64,000 nt of DNA, taken from an uncultured Arenicella sp. (lineage in GTDB: Bacteria > Pseudomonadota > Gammaproteobacteria > Arenicellales > Arenicellaceae). Each line of letters opens with the position of its first letter. Positions within the stretch are counted from its first letter, which is position 1. Position numbers and translations under genes: made by a program. Below the pieces are notes generated by a model. The model was not told the origin of the DNA and ran no database searches. It was given only the letters and a program-made list of their open reading frames with translations. The stretch is from assembly GCA_938045295.1 (NCBI GenBank), contig CALINO010000008.1, positions 93,697 through 157,696 on the forward strand, read 5' to 3'. This document shows positions 44,742-55,917 of this stretch, in pieces.

Positions 44742-46145
44742 ATGGTCAAGGGTAGAGTCTCTCATTGTTTTTTCTTTATTGCGGTAGTACTTTCATCACT
44801 GCTTGTCGGTCAGGCTTTTGCTTTTTCAGTTAATGTTGCTACCAGCAAAGATGCAATTACTGTGAGCAGCCCTGATGCTGGTGTAAAAACAGTGGCCTTG
44901 TCGGTGGTTGACCCAAATGGCAATCACGTATTTTCAGAGACCATCACTGGTAAGCAAGCACGCTGGGTTTTATCAGCGAACTCACCCGATGGCATCTATA
45001 AATATGAAGTGACTCTGAGTAATGTTATTGCGGGCTCTCGAGCTCGTGGTCAAGCACTCAATTTTGTACCCGAAGTTTCAACGCATTCTGGTGCCATACA
45101 GGTTAAGTCGGGTGAATTTGTTAGCACCCAGATCGATGAGGGCGAAAATGAAGGCGAAGAGCAAAGCTCATTAAGTGACCATGTCTCGGCTGGAATACAC
45201 AGTTTAGCTATCAAAGTAGTGGACTTTTTAGTGCCTGCAGCGCATGCAGACCAAGTTATCGTTGATGACTTAATTGTTACCGGCAGCAAGTGTGTTGGGC
45301 AAGATTGCGTTAATGGCGAAAACTTTGGCTTTGACACTCTTCGCCTGAAAGAAAATAACCTTCGTCTGCACTTTCAAGACACGTCAAACAGCGCCAGCTT
45401 CCCGAGTAACGATTGGCGCTTTATTTTTAATGACTCAGCCAACGGTGGCTCTAACTTTTTCAGTATCGAAGACTCCACCGCCGGCAGACAGTTATTTACG
45501 ATTGACGCTGGGGCACCCAACAACGCGTTGTATGTTGATAGCTTAGGCCGTGTGGGTTTTGGCACATCAACGCCAAGCTTAAACTTGGATATATCGGCTG
45601 GAAATACACCCAGCATTCGATTAAACCAGAATGGCTCACTGGGCTTCGCTACACAAACTTGGGATTTGGGTGGTAATGAGCAAGGCTTCTTTATTAGAGA
45701 CAGCATTGCAAATTCCAAGCCGTTTCAAATCAATGCCGGTGCACCGGATGGCTCTTTCAGCATGCTAGCCGATGGCAAGCTAGGGCTTGGCATTAGCACC
45801 CCAACTGAAACCTTGCACGTAATTGGCAACGCCATTGTCAGTGGTAATTTAGAGCTGGGAAGCAGCCGCACCATTAAGAACCAAATTGAAAATTTGGGCG
45901 TAGAGCAAGCCATGCACGCCTTTCAAGCTCTCGAACCTGTTTTATTTAAATACAATCACTCGCCAGACAAGCAGTCCATCGGCTTTATTGCCGAAGATGT
46001 GCCCGATTTGGTCGCTACGCAAAGCCGTAAAAGCTTGAAGCCCATGGATATTGTGGCGGTATTAACCAAAGTAGTGCAGGAACAGCAAAAAGCCATAGAG
46101 GAATTATCAGAAACCGTTGAAGCGTTGATGGCCGAAAGAGACTAA
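44742..46145 (+). CDS. Exported protein with C-terminal peptidase S74 (tail-fibre intramolecular chaperone) domain
   Basis: Signal peptide after [12 protein letters not shown]-terminus [51 protein letters not shown]...[22 protein letters not shown]. Confidence 0.85.
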   Translation: MVKGRVSHCFFFIAVVLSSLLVGQAFAFSVNVATSKDAITVSSPDAGVKTVALSVVDPNGNHVFSETITGKQARWVLSANSPDGIYKYEVTLSNVIAGSRARGQALNFVPEVSTHSGAIQVKSGEFVSTQIDEGENEGEEQSSLSDHVSAGIHSLAIKVVDFLVPAAHADQVIVDDLIVTGSKCVGQDCVNGENFGFDTLRLKENNLRLHFQDTSNSASFPSNDWRFIFNDSANGGSNFFSIEDSTAGRQLFTIDAGAPNNALYVDSLGRVGFGTSTPSLNLDISAGNTPSIRLNQNGSLGFATQTWDLGGNEQGFFIRDSIANSKPFQINAGAPDGSFSMLADGKLGLGISTPTETLHVIGNAIVSGNLELGSSRTIKNQIENLGVEQAMHAFQALEPVLFKYNHSPDKQSIGFIAEDVPDLVATQSRKSLKPMDIVAVLTKVVQEQQKAIEELSETVEALMAERD

Positions 46146-46186
46146 CGCGCTTTACTCACTATCAATTAACGGCAACGGTGATTCTG

Positions 46187-49100
46187 ATGAAGACGGTTAG
46201 CGTAAAAAGTACTTTAAGTCATTCAAAACTGATTGTTGGTGCCTTGTTGGCACTAATAACAAGCCATCAAGCGCAGGCTAATTTAATTGTTAACGGTGGT
46301 TCAACCGTGTCAGTTAATAGCGGCGCGGTGCTCAACGTAAATTGCGGCGACGTGTCGATAAATTCTGGCGGCACGCTGGAAATTGACACAGCCACAATTG
46401 ACAACGTTAGGAATGTAAATACAGCCCCTGGTGGCTCCTTAGTCGATAATGGTGCCACCATTAACGACTGTAGCCGGGTGACATTTTCTAAGTCATTTTC
46501 ACCCACGACCATCGACCCGGGTGACGTAAGTACGCTGACTTACACAATTAACAACTTCAGTAATGCAGACGCCACTGGCATTGCCTTTAGCGACAGTTTA
46601 GACATTGTTTCACCACTGAACCAACTCAGTATCGCTAGCCCAAGCAATGCCAGCACCTCGTGTACCAACGGAGTCGTTTCAGCGTCTAGCGCTAGCAGCT
46701 CTTTGAGTTTTAGTGGCGGTGAACTTATTGCTGGCAATAGTTGCACCATCTCCGTGGATGTCACCACCAACCAACCTGGGAGCCATTTAAGCTCCAGTAG
46801 TAATTTGGTCTCTAATCTCGGCCAAGGCAATACCGCTACAGCCAGATTAACGGTCAACGACCCTGACGCCACTTCTGGAGGTGGAGGCGGCCCCGGTGGC
46901 TCTGGCTCTCCGTCGATCACGTTTAACATGTCGCTGTCGCACAACAATATTGGCCCTGGCTCGTCAGTTACGGCCATTTACACCATCATAGAATCAGGTG
47001 GCGAACCGGTTAACAGCCTTAATTTCACTCACATACTGCCGGCCGGAGTTACCATTTCACCGACGGCAAATGCGCAAACCAATTGTCAATCAGCCACGCT
47101 AATAGCCCCAGGGGGCGGCTCACTAATATCGCTAACCAGTGGTGAGGTGGCTCTATCATCGGCGTGTACCGTTTCCGTCAACCTGACTGCAACCATCGCC
47201 GCAACGTACACTTTAACCACCGGTGACCTGACCTCCTCTTTTGGTAACAGTGGCTCAGCTTCTGCCAGTTTTACCGTGGATGCAGCCACGCAATCTCTGG
47301 GCTTAAGCAAGAACTTCTCTCCTGCCACCATTGATGTTGGTGAACGTTCAACACTGAGCTACACATTTGCCACCGATGCGGCAGCAACCAGAGAGTTTGG
47401 GGCATTCGATTTTACCGATGTCTTACCCGATGGCTTGGAAATTGCCAACCCGTCTAATTTTTCTTCGACTTGTGACTTAACCAATGGCACTCGTATTTCA
47501 GCCGACCCAGGTTCAAATACGTTTGAGGTTGATAACCAAGCCGTTGCCCCCACCGGCGTGCCCTTATTGTCGGCCGGTTCTAGCTGTTCATTCAGTGTTG
47601 ACGTAGTGGCTAACCAAGCCGGCACTTTTTATAGCGAACTTAACTCATTTGCTGGCCTTTATAACGCATTCTCTACCTTTTTCTTTAATCAGTTTTTCTC
47701 GGCTGTAGTGCCAGCTGAACTGGAGGTAGTTAATTCGCCACTGATGCTGCAACGGCAATTTATTGATGACCCCGTGCCACCAGGTGGCACCGCCACGGTC
47801 GAGTATCGTATCTCTAATTTTAACCGTGACCCAGTTACTAACGTTTCATTCTCAGACGCGTTCAGTGGCAGTGTTCCGGGCTTGAGTGTGACCAGTGTCA
47901 GTAACGTAGAAAACTGCGGCTTAAGTGCACAAACCTCAGGCTCTGGCACTTTAACCTTCAGCGATGGTGAGTTGCCTTCAGGCGAGAGCTGCACCTTCAC
48001 CGCGCAACTTGCCGTACCCAATAGCTCTGGCGTATTTTCTGTAACCACCGACACCATCACCGGTGAGGTATTAGGCAGTACGGTTTCGGGCAACCAAGCA
48101 CAAGACAATATTGTCATTGCTTATGGGCTTGATTTTTCTAAGGAATTTATTGACGACCCAGTGGGTGCTGGCAGTGATGTCACTCTACGATACACCATCA
48201 CCAATCAGAGCCCGCTTAACCCTGCGACCAACGTCTCGTTTACAGATAGTATTAGCGCACTGAGTATTGGCTTACAGACCGCTAATATCACATTACCTAC
48301 GGCGGGTTTCTGTGGCGCACCGTCATCGTCGACGATTGTTTTATTGTCGACGGCGAATGGTGAGGGCATGAGCTTTCAAAATATGGAATTGGCGCCTAGC
48401 CAAACGTGCACTTTCGATGTCACGATATCAATCCCAGCAGGAACGCCAGGCACAACGGTGTTAAGTGAATCAAGCTCAATATCTGGCATCATTAATAGCG
48501 CACTCTTTATTAATGGTAAGGCTGCCGATTATTTACAGGTTCAGGGTAGCCCACTATTTACTAAATTGTTCACTGACAGCCCTGTGCAAGCGGGTGATCA
48601 GGTTACTCTTGAGTACACCATTACTAATAGAGATGCGGCCAATGCGCTCACGGACATTAGTTTTACTGATGATTTTGATTCCCTAATTACTGGTTTAGCG
48701 GTTTCAACATTGCCTGCGGATGATTTCTGTGGCACCGGCTCTAGTGCCTCTGGCTCATCGGTATTAACGGTATCAGGAGCAAACTTGGCCGCGGGTGCAA
48801 CCTGCCAATTTGAAGTGACACTGACAGTGCCAGTTTCAACCCCAAGCAATAGCTACACCAGTTCATCCAGTCCGTTGCTTGCAACCAACTTAGGCGTGCC
48901 TGTCACAGGCGGTGTTGCCTCGACTGACCTCATTGTTTCTGAGATTGACTTCACCGTTAGCCAAATTAGCGGCTCCACCGCACCGGGTGATATGGCCATA
49001 TTGGAATATTCAATCACTAACAATGGTGTTAATGACGCAACCGGTATTGTATTTACTCAAGCGTTAAACGCCCTACCTGGTTTAGCGGCAATCGCCCCTC

Positions 49101-51319
49101 TACCAACCGAGCCATGTGGAGCGGGTTCTACCCTATCAGGAACGACTTTTTTAATTTTTGTTGGTGGCAATGTTGCAGCTGGAGATAGCTGTACCTTCCA
49201 AGTCAATGCACTGGTTCCAGCTGGAAGCGCCGAAAGGGTAACGCAAATACCCACGAGTAATGTGAGCGCCACAATCAATGGAGGGGCGGCAACAATAGAA
49301 CCAGCAAACCTGCGTTTTGAAGTAGCCAACCCAGCCATTGAGCTTGATATGAGCTTTGACTCACAGGCACCAGTGGCTCCAAGTTCGCAAATAGGGTTAA
49401 ATTTGACGTTAACGAACCCCGAACCGGTTGCCCTCAGCAATATTCAATTTAGCCTTGAATTTGATTCCGTGTTAAGCGGTTTAACGTACACCGCCGATGT
49501 TGCCTCCCCAGCCAGCTTAGTGTGTGGCACCGCAGCCAGCTCGGCCTTTAATGGCGGCCTGAGTGGCAACACGATGACTCTGTCTAACGTTAACCTTGGC
49601 GCCAATGCTTCTTGTGAATTTCGATTATTGGTTAATGTGCCAAGCTCGGCACCGTTTTCATCCACCTATGACTTAGTTTCGTCCACAATTTCGGCGGTCA
49701 GCGGTGGTTTTACAGCAAGCGGTGGCACCAGCACAGCAACGTTTAGCACTATTAGTAACCCGGACACAACGCCAAGTTTGACCATAGGCGCACCGAGCAG
49801 TATGAACTCCAACGGTCAGCCTGTTACCTTTGTGGTGAATTACTCAAATGCCGTGGCCATCACGCTCGATGCCAGTGACATCACCCTGAGCAGTACAGAC
49901 TCTGCCACGGCGAGCATCTCGGTAAATTCAATTACCAATGACTCAGCCATGGTGGAACTTACGCCTTCCGGTTTGGGCACCATTGCTATCAATATAGCGG
50001 CGGGCACTGCGCGTGGAACTGGGCCTGATTTAGCTCCTGCAGCCGGGCCTAGTGCGGCAATTACGGTGGACACTGTGCCACCGGTTATTTCATTGAATGG
50101 AGCCAACCCACAAATAATTGAGCTAGGCGATGGTTATACCGAGTTGGGCGCCACTACCGATGACGGCTCGGCAGTCATCATAAACGCGTCAGCTTTCGTA
50201 GATGCCGTAGGCAATTACTTGATTCGTTACGATGCTACGGATGCCTTTGGTAATAATGCCATTCAAGTTACACGTACTGTGATGGTGCAAGACACCACCG
50301 CCCCAGTGATTACATTGAATGGTAATAACCCACAGACTATTGAGTTGGGCGATGGCTATACCGAGTTGGGTGCCAGCACCGATGACGGCAGTGCGGTGGT
50401 GATCAATGACAGCGATTTTCAAGATGCGATTGGCACGTATACCATTCGCTATAACGCGACGGATGCTGAAAGTAACGCGGCTATCGAAGTAACAAGAACG
50501 GTTAACGTTGTCGATACCACAGCGCCGATCATTACCTTGGCGGGCAGCAACCCACAAACCATAGAGCTGGGCGACGGTTATACCGAATTAGGCGCCAGCA
50601 CTGATGATGGTAGCCTGGTAATAATCAATAGCAGCGCCTTTCAAGACGCTGTGGGCAGTTACATCATTACCTATAACGCCACAGATTCTGAAAATAATGC
50701 CGCGCTGCAAGTAACCCGCACCGTGAACGTTGTGGATACCACCGCGCCAATCATCACCTTAATTGGCGACAACCCACAAAACATAGATCTGGGTGATGGT
50801 TATACCGAGTTGGGGGCAACCACCGATGACGGAACCGTAGTGAGCATTGACACCAGTGACTTTAGAGATTCGGTCGGCAGTTACATCATCGTTTACAGCG
50901 CGGTTGACTCTGAAAACAACACCGCCATACCGGTTGAAAGAACGGTTGTGGTCATAGACCCCAATGACAGAGACGGCGATAGAGTGGATGACGCACAGGA
51001 TAACTGCCCACTTATTGCCAATGCCGATCAAGCTGATCTCGATAATGATGGGCAAGGCAATGCCTGTGATTTCGATGACGACGGCGATGGTATGTTGGAT
51101 ACTTGGGAATTAGAAAATGGGCTAAACCCACTCAACTCATTTGATCGAGATGCAGACCCTGACGGCGATGGCTTTACCAATAGGCAAGAGCACGATTTTA
51201 ATACCGACCCGAATGTGCCAGACCTCGATGAAAATCAAAATGGCATTCCCGACATCGTTGATGCCAGAAACGACGTTAACATAGCGCCTATTCTAATGTT
51301 GTTGCTGTTAGACGAATAA
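46187..51319 (+). CDS. Very large (~1710 aa) secreted repeat protein: DUF11-like repeats, four Ig-like (DUF5011-type) repeats, thrombospondin-type-3-like Ca-binding region
   Basis: ORF track 46178..51319 (GTG 46178 or ATG 46187). Repeated ...FSKxFxxxPxxxGxxxTLxYTITN...; four 74-aa [26 protein letters not shown] repeats; [35 protein letters not shown]. Confidence 0.9.
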   Translation: MKTVSVKSTLSHSKLIVGALLALITSHQAQANLIVNGGSTVSVNSGAVLNVNCGDVSINSGGTLEIDTATIDNVRNVNTAPGGSLVDNGATINDCSRVTFSKSFSPTTIDPGDVSTLTYTINNFSNADATGIAFSDSLDIVSPLNQLSIASPSNASTSCTNGVVSASSASSSLSFSGGELIAGNSCTISVDVTTNQPGSHLSSSSNLVSNLGQGNTATARLTVNDPDATSGGGGGPGGSGSPSITFNMSLSHNNIGPGSSVTAIYTIIESGGEPVNSLNFTHILPAGVTISPTANAQTNCQSATLIAPGGGSLISLTSGEVALSSACTVSVNLTATIAATYTLTTGDLTSSFGNSGSASASFTVDAATQSLGLSKNFSPATIDVGERSTLSYTFATDAAATREFGAFDFTDVLPDGLEIANPSNFSSTCDLTNGTRISADPGSNTFEVDNQAVAPTGVPLLSAGSSCSFSVDVVANQAGTFYSELNSFAGLYNAFSTFFFNQFFSAVVPAELEVVNSPLMLQRQFIDDPVPPGGTATVEYRISNFNRDPVTNVSFSDAFSGSVPGLSVTSVSNVENCGLSAQTSGSGTLTFSDGELPSGESCTFTAQLAVPNSSGVFSVTTDTITGEVLGSTVSGNQAQDNIVIAYGLDFSKEFIDDPVGAGSDVTLRYTITNQSPLNPATNVSFTDSISALSIGLQTANITLPTAGFCGAPSSSTIVLLSTANGEGMSFQNMELAPSQTCTFDVTISIPAGTPGTTVLSESSSISGIINSALFINGKAADYLQVQGSPLFTKLFTDSPVQAGDQVTLEYTITNRDAANALTDISFTDDFDSLITGLAVSTLPADDFCGTGSSASGSSVLTVSGANLAAGATCQFEVTLTVPVSTPSNSYTSSSSPLLATNLGVPVTGGVASTDLIVSEIDFTVSQISGSTAPGDMAILEYSITNNGVNDATGIVFTQALNALPGLAAIAPLPTEPCGAGSTLSGTTFLIFVGGNVAAGDSCTFQVNALVPAGSAERVTQIPTSNVSATINGGAATIEPANLRFEVANPAIELDMSFDSQAPVAPSSQIGLNLTLTNPEPVALSNIQFSLEFDSVLSGLTYTADVASPASLVCGTAASSAFNGGLSGNTMTLSNVNLGANASCEFRLLVNVPSSAPFSSTYDLVSSTISAVSGGFTASGGTSTATFSTISNPDTTPSLTIGAPSSMNSNGQPVTFVVNYSNAVAITLDASDITLSSTDSATASISVNSITNDSAMVELTPSGLGTIAINIAAGTARGTGPDLAPAAGPSAAITVDTVPPVISLNGANPQIIELGDGYTELGATTDDGSAVIINASAFVDAVGNYLIRYDATDAFGNNAIQVTRTVMVQDTTAPVITLNGNNPQTIELGDGYTELGASTDDGSAVVINDSDFQDAIGTYTIRYNATDAESNAAIEVTRTVNVVDTTAPIITLAGSNPQTIELGDGYTELGASTDDGSLVIINSSAFQDAVGSYIITYNATDSENNAALQVTRTVNVVDTTAPIITLIGDNPQNIDLGDGYTELGATTDDGTVVSIDTSDFRDSVGSYIIVYSAVDSENNTAIPVERTVVVIDPNDRDGDRVDDAQDNCPLIANADQADLDNDGQGNACDFDDDGDGMLDTWELENGLNPLNSFDRDADPDGDGFTNRQEHDFNTDPNVPDLDENQNGIPDIVDARNDVNIAPILMLLLLDE
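50069..50956 (+). repeat. Four tandem 222-bp coding repeats (74 aa each)
   Basis: Unit starts at 50069, 50291, 50513, 50735 (gacac/gatac...), identical 222-bp spacing. Confidence 0.9.
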
Positions 51320-51365
51320 GCTTGTGTATCAATTAACTCTCCATAAACGTATTGGGTAGGTGAAG

Positions 51366-51674
51366 ATGAGCGATTTAAAATTTAAACGCCAGCGCAGAAA
51401 AGTGCTGGCACTGACATCAGCCTCGGTTTTGGCGCCAATTTGGGTAAAACCGGTGATCAATGCCGTGGTGCTGCCCGCACACGCCCAAACCAGCCTCTGC
51501 GTTGCGGATACGGTGGTGGGTGGGCCGCTCGCTGGGCACCCAAGCGGCGCGGCGACTTGCCAAGCCGCGTGTGAATCAGAAGCAGAATCAAGAGACGCGC
51601 AACTCTGTTCAGTCATTGAAACTGACACGGCAAGCGGCACCGAATGTTCGTGTGAACTTGATACTATTCCTTAA
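51366..51674 (+). CDS. Small exported protein with twin-Arg-like 'RRKVLAL...WVKPVINAVVLPAHAQTS' leader, Cys-rich
   Basis: ORF track 51360..51674; leader resembles the one in the 19405-19986 ORF. Confidence 0.75.
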   Translation: MSDLKFKRQRRKVLALTSASVLAPIWVKPVINAVVLPAHAQTSLCVADTVVGGPLAGHPSGAATCQAACESEAESRDAQLCSVIETDTASGTECSCELDTIP

Positions 51675-51801
51675 TAAACTTTCACTCGTGCTCTAGTTGG
51701 GCGATCTAGTAGCCAATACCTATTAGCAACAGCCCTGAGACGAAGGTAAACGGGCTTTTAGGCTTTATTAAAGCTTACATGCAGGGGAATGGCGAATCGG
51801 G

Positions 51802-53061
51802 CTAATGCTTATCGCTGTTCTGAACACTGGCAAGCAGCTTATCTTGTTCGGTGTAATAGTGATAAATGAACTGTCTGGCCACGTACGCACTGCGCACATA
51901 CCATTTTTCTTTGTTCACAATTAAAGAAGCGTAGGCCACTTTGCGCCCATTTTTTTCTGCGTAACCCACAAACCAATCGTGCCGGCCTTTGGGTGAATAA
52001 CCTGTCAGCGAACCGGTTTTACCGCCAATTTCCATGTCGGTGTAAACGCGGTATTTATTCAAACCACGAAACGACTTTCGTGCCGAGCCAATGCGTGCGG
52101 TTTCTTGCATCATGGCACGCAAGGCTTTTGCCGACTCAGGCTTAATAACTTGCTTCGTCGCATTACTGTTATTGGCGCTGTGTTGATAAAGCTTGCGGCC
52201 TTGGCTGTCAGTCACCGCTTCAACCATGTAAGGCGTCACCATTTTTCCATTATTGGCCACAATGGCGGCTAATTGCGCGGCGTGTATTGGGCTTATTTTA
52301 ATGTCTTTGGTGTAACCTGATGCGGCCTCAGCAATCTCCCACTGGTCGTCCAAGTTTAAGTTAATTTGGCTGACTGGAATAGTAAAGTCGGTCATCATGG
52401 TTTGACCAAAGCCAAATCGGTTGGCGTAATCAAGCAAATGATCTTTACCTAGTTTAAACACGCCTACTTGCGCAAACACAGGGTTAATTGACTTGGCAAA
52501 CGACTCTTTGAAGGTGGGCTTGCGAGTCCACTTATTATCTTTGTGTTTAAGAACTTGGTTTTTATACAGCGAGGTTGATTTACCATTAAACGGTATCACC
52601 GTGCCAGTATTCAGCTTTCCGCTGTCTATGCCAGCCGCGGCCGTAATCATTTTAAACACCGAGGCCGCCGGGTAATCGGCACGCATCACCAAATTGTCCC
52701 ACTGCTCATTAGCCTTAATAAAACTGGTGAGGTTTAAGATAGCCCCAGTCTCCACATCCAGCGCAACAAAACAGGCGTAATCGGGCTGATAACGTAAGTA
52801 CACTTCGGCCAAGTTTTTATGCACAGCCGGGTCAAAGGTGTAATCAACCGATGCGGCAATGGCTCGATCGCCATTCACCTGAAACTGCATTTTATTAGGA
52901 AAGCGGTTTTTTATCGCATGCGGCGTCACGGCTTGAGCCACTTGCTCTTTACTGAGCAGGTTTTGCCCGTAAGCTGTGCTAGAAACGACCGTAGTTACAA
53001 ATAAAAGAGAGCTTAACGCCGACTTATTTAAGGTGGCGAAAAAAGGGAGGGGGTTTCTCAT
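51802..53061 (-). CDS. Penicillin-binding transpeptidase-domain protein
   Basis: PAASVFKMITAAAG (SxxK), AKSINPVFA (SxN), GGKTGSLTGYSPKGRHDWFVGYAE (KTG). Confidence 0.88.
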   Translation of the reverse strand: MRNPLPFFATLNKSALSSLLFVTTVVSSTAYGQNLLSKEQVAQAVTPHAIKNRFPNKMQFQVNGDRAIAASVDYTFDPAVHKNLAEVYLRYQPDYACFVALDVETGAILNLTSFIKANEQWDNLVMRADYPAASVFKMITAAAGIDSGKLNTGTVIPFNGKSTSLYKNQVLKHKDNKWTRKPTFKESFAKSINPVFAQVGVFKLGKDHLLDYANRFGFGQTMMTDFTIPVSQINLNLDDQWEIAEAASGYTKDIKISPIHAAQLAAIVANNGKMVTPYMVEAVTDSQGRKLYQHSANNSNATKQVIKPESAKALRAMMQETARIGSARKSFRGLNKYRVYTDMEIGGKTGSLTGYSPKGRHDWFVGYAEKNGRKVAYASLIVNKEKWYVRSAYVARQFIYHYYTEQDKLLASVQNSDKH

Positions 53062-53062
53062 T

Positions 53063-53593
53063 TTATGCTTTTTTTATGGGCAAAAATTGCTCTAGCTCAC
53101 TCAATGCTTTGCGGTACACCGAGCGCTTAAAATCAACAATATTGTCAATGGCGTGTTTTTTATCCACCCATTGCCATTTATCAAATTCTGGTTGTTCTAA
53201 CCCAGCGGTCAAATTAACGGCCGAGTCGTCTTCAAGTAACTCAAGCAAAAACCATACTTGTTTTTGCCCTTTGAAACTGACCCGCTTACGCCCCCCCAGT
53301 GGAGAACGTGTGCGCTGGTTGCGTAACAGCTTTTTAGGTAAATCATAATGCAGCCACTGCTTAGTGTGAGCCATGATTTTCACTTGCTTGCTGAGCAAAC
53401 CGGTTTCTTCTTGCAGCTCACGGTACATGGCATCCACAAGGCCTTCATTGCGGCTAACGCCCCCTTGTGGGAACTGCCAACCGTCTCGATTTATTCGCCG
53501 AGCCCAAAATACCTTACCATCGCAATTACAAATGATAATACCGACATTAGGCCGGTAACCATCGTTCGCGAATATGGGTTCGAAATTATGCAT
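53063..53593 (-). CDS. rppH: RNA pyrophosphohydrolase (Nudix)
   Basis: GYRPNVGIIICNCDGKVFWARRINRDGWQFPQGGVSRNEGLVDAMYRELQEETGL. Confidence 0.95.
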   Translation of the reverse strand: MHNFEPIFANDGYRPNVGIIICNCDGKVFWARRINRDGWQFPQGGVSRNEGLVDAMYRELQEETGLLSKQVKIMAHTKQWLHYDLPKKLLRNQRTRSPLGGRKRVSFKGQKQVWFLLELLEDDSAVNLTAGLEQPEFDKWQWVDKKHAIDNIVDFKRSVYRKALSELEQFLPIKKA

Positions 53594-53754
53594 TTAACCG
53601 AGTATTGCTGCTTATTTTGTTGTCTTTTCGCATTATAATCAGAACCGTGCAAAATTTGCATTAGTTTCCTGTAAGCTAACGGCGCTTCACCGCCGATTAC
53701 CCTCTTATTTATCACCAGTTCAACTCAACTAACAACGCTCACGAGGACAACGCA

Positions 53755-54402
53755 GTGGCTCTTGCCTTATTCGATTTAGACAATACGTTACTCAATGGTG
53801 ACAGTGACCACGGCTGGGGAATGTACCTAGCCAGTGTTGGCGCAGTAGACCCAGTAGTTCAACAGCAAAAACAAGACTACTTTTATCAGCAATACTTAGA
53901 TGGCACCTTAAACATTACAGAGTTTTGTGAATACCAGTTTGAAGTGTTGGCCAATACCCCACTCGCCCAACTCAATGAGTGGCACCAAGGTTTTATGCAA
54001 GATGTAATAGAACCAATGATCACCTCAGGCAAGGCGCACTTACTCGACAAGCACCGCGCTGCCGGCGACGACATTGTTATCATTACCGCCACCAACGACT
54101 TTGTAACCGCCCCAATTGCAAAACGCCTAGGGGTCGACACCCTGTTAGCCACAACGGCCGAGTTTATTGACGGTAAATACACCGGCAACGTCAGCGGCAC
54201 GCCGTGTTTTCAAGAAGGTAAAATCACACGTTTAATGCAATGGCTGCAAAACAACGACAAAGTCTTCGCCGACAGCGTATTTTACAGCGACTCTATTAAC
54301 GACCTGCCTTTATTAGAAAAGGTTGATACCCCAATTGCCGTAACGCCCGATGATCGGCTGCGTGCGCACGCCGAAAAACTTCACTGGCAAATCATTGACT
54401 GA
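53755..54402 (+). CDS. HAD-IB family hydrolase (SerB-like phosphatase)
   Basis: LALFDLDNTLLNGDSD, ITATNDFVTAPIAKRLGV, DSINDLPLLEKV. Confidence 0.92.
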   Translation: MALALFDLDNTLLNGDSDHGWGMYLASVGAVDPVVQQQKQDYFYQQYLDGTLNITEFCEYQFEVLANTPLAQLNEWHQGFMQDVIEPMITSGKAHLLDKHRAAGDDIVIITATNDFVTAPIAKRLGVDTLLATTAEFIDGKYTGNVSGTPCFQEGKITRLMQWLQNNDKVFADSVFYSDSINDLPLLEKVDTPIAVTPDDRLRAHAEKLHWQIID

Positions 54403-54447
54403 GTTTATAATCACTGCGAAATAAACACCTTACCCGAACACATTATT

Positions 54448-54915
54448 ATGAGCATTAATATCGGCGATCAAATACCAGATTTAGTGGTAGCCACCACAAA
54501 AAGCGAATCACTGTCTTTACGCAAAGACTTAGCAGGTAAAAACTTAGTGCTGTACTTCTACCCTAAAGACAGCACCCCAGGCTGCACCACCCAAGGGCAA
54601 AACTTTCGTGACGCTTACGCCGATTTTCAAGCCGCCAATACTGAAATCCTTGGTTGTTCGCGCGAAAGCATTCGTTCACATAACAATTTCATCAACAAAC
54701 AAGAGTTCAACTTTGATCTTATTTCAGACCCCGATGAAATTTTGTGCAACGCCATGGGCGTAATCAAAGAAAAGAACATGTACGGCCGCAAATTTATGGG
54801 CATCGAACGCAGCACCTTTATCTTCGATGCCAACGGCACACTCAAACACGAAATCCGCAAGGTAAAAGTAAAAGGCCATGTGGATGAAGTGCTGGAGCTG
54901 GCTAAAAGCCTTTAA
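54448..54915 (+). CDS. bcp: Thioredoxin-dependent thiol peroxidase (BCP/PrxQ)
   Basis: LVLYFYPKDSTPGCTTQGQNFRD. Confidence 0.94.
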   Translation: MSINIGDQIPDLVVATTKSESLSLRKDLAGKNLVLYFYPKDSTPGCTTQGQNFRDAYADFQAANTEILGCSRESIRSHNNFINKQEFNFDLISDPDEILCNAMGVIKEKNMYGRKFMGIERSTFIFDANGTLKHEIRKVKVKGHVDEVLELAKSL

Positions 54916-54963
54916 TTCACGCTTTGATCTAACTAAAAAAGCCCTGAAATTATCAGGGCTTTT
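54806..54963. repeat. Direct repeat copy 1: 3' end of bcp plus terminator
   Basis: Aligns without indels to 55918..56075 (constant offset 1112). Confidence 0.92.
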
Positions 54964-54969
54964 TTAGTT
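54931..54969. terminator. Rho-independent terminator AACTAAAAAAGCCCTGA-AATTA-TCAGGGCTTTTTTAGTT downstream of bcp
   Basis: Perfect inverted repeat with T-run. Confidence 0.93.
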
Positions 54970-55178
54970 AGGGGCTTATTACGTGCATGTCTGCTTTTGT
55001 CCATTTCGGTCATCCTATTTATAGTCGTTAAATACGATCTAATCACTGCGCCAAACATCCTTACTGTCAGTGACTATTGGATACCAATGGTCTTGAATAC
55101 AACGGTAGATTTGCATTAACGCTCTTTTTAAGCCAAGCTTTTACAAGCTTCAAAAACTTTTCAAAAGGGTTTGCAACA

Positions 55179-55894
55179 ATGAAAATAATTAAACTTGGCT
55201 TGAGTTTTTTGTTAGTTCTATCCAGTTTTTTTGGGTCAATATGGTGATTGCTCAGGTGGATGCACCCGCCGCTTTGCAGCCAGGAGACCTTACTCCAGGC
55301 CAGACCTTCTTTGTTATTTTCGTCACAAGTGGTCAAGTGAATTACAACGAAGCACTCACATCTGCAGCCATAGATACCGACGGCGTGAATGCGGCTGCAG
55401 CAGGCACCGAAACAAGCGGGGTCGTTGGCTGGCGCTCATTGTATGCGTTTGAAACCAGTTCAGGTGCTGGAACCCTCAATACGATGGACGCCACAGAAGC
55501 TTGGGGAAATGTGACTGACAGACCAGTTTACACCACTACGGGAGTACGAGTAGCCAATGACCGAGCCGACATGCTGGATGGCACACTGTTAGCCGCTGTC
55601 GGTTTCGACGAAAATGGGGCGACACCTGCTAATCCTGAGGTATATACCGGTCTTACCAGTGCCGGAGAAATAGATGTAGGCGCATTGGGAACTAATCTGA
55701 TTACCGGATCGGGGTCTGGCCTAAATAATTCCACAACGGGTACATGGCTTGAAAATACCAATGCAGGTTTCCCACGTCATCTGTATGTGTTATCTCCGCT
55801 ATTAGTTATTCCTGGCGGTGAACCGGAGCCGGATAGCGACGAACTTTGCCTACCAATTGTCACAGATCGAGGCAATGCAATCACGTGTTTATGA
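55179..55894 (+). CDS. Secreted protein of unknown function (DUF1554-like appearance), apparently split by a frameshift at a T7 tract
   Basis: ATG 55179 gives signal peptide MKIIKLGLSFLLVLSSFFGSIW then stop; the body is ORF 55241..55894 in another frame. Adding one T to the T7 run at 55226-55232 joins them as ...SSFFWVNMVIA|QVDAPAALQPG. Confidence 0.6.
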
Positions 55895-55917
55895 TCCATC
55901 GCCAAATTTACTCGTAA

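Noticed and set aside
44742-46145. S74 tail-fibre domain as evidence of a prophage
   Set aside because: No capsid, terminase, integrase or lysis genes in the neighbourhood, and the protein carries a Sec-type signal; a cellular surface protein is more likely.
46540-49665. Series of 70-145 aa minus-strand ORFs opposite the giant repeat gene
   Set aside because: Antisense shadows produced by the repetitive composition of the plus-strand gene.
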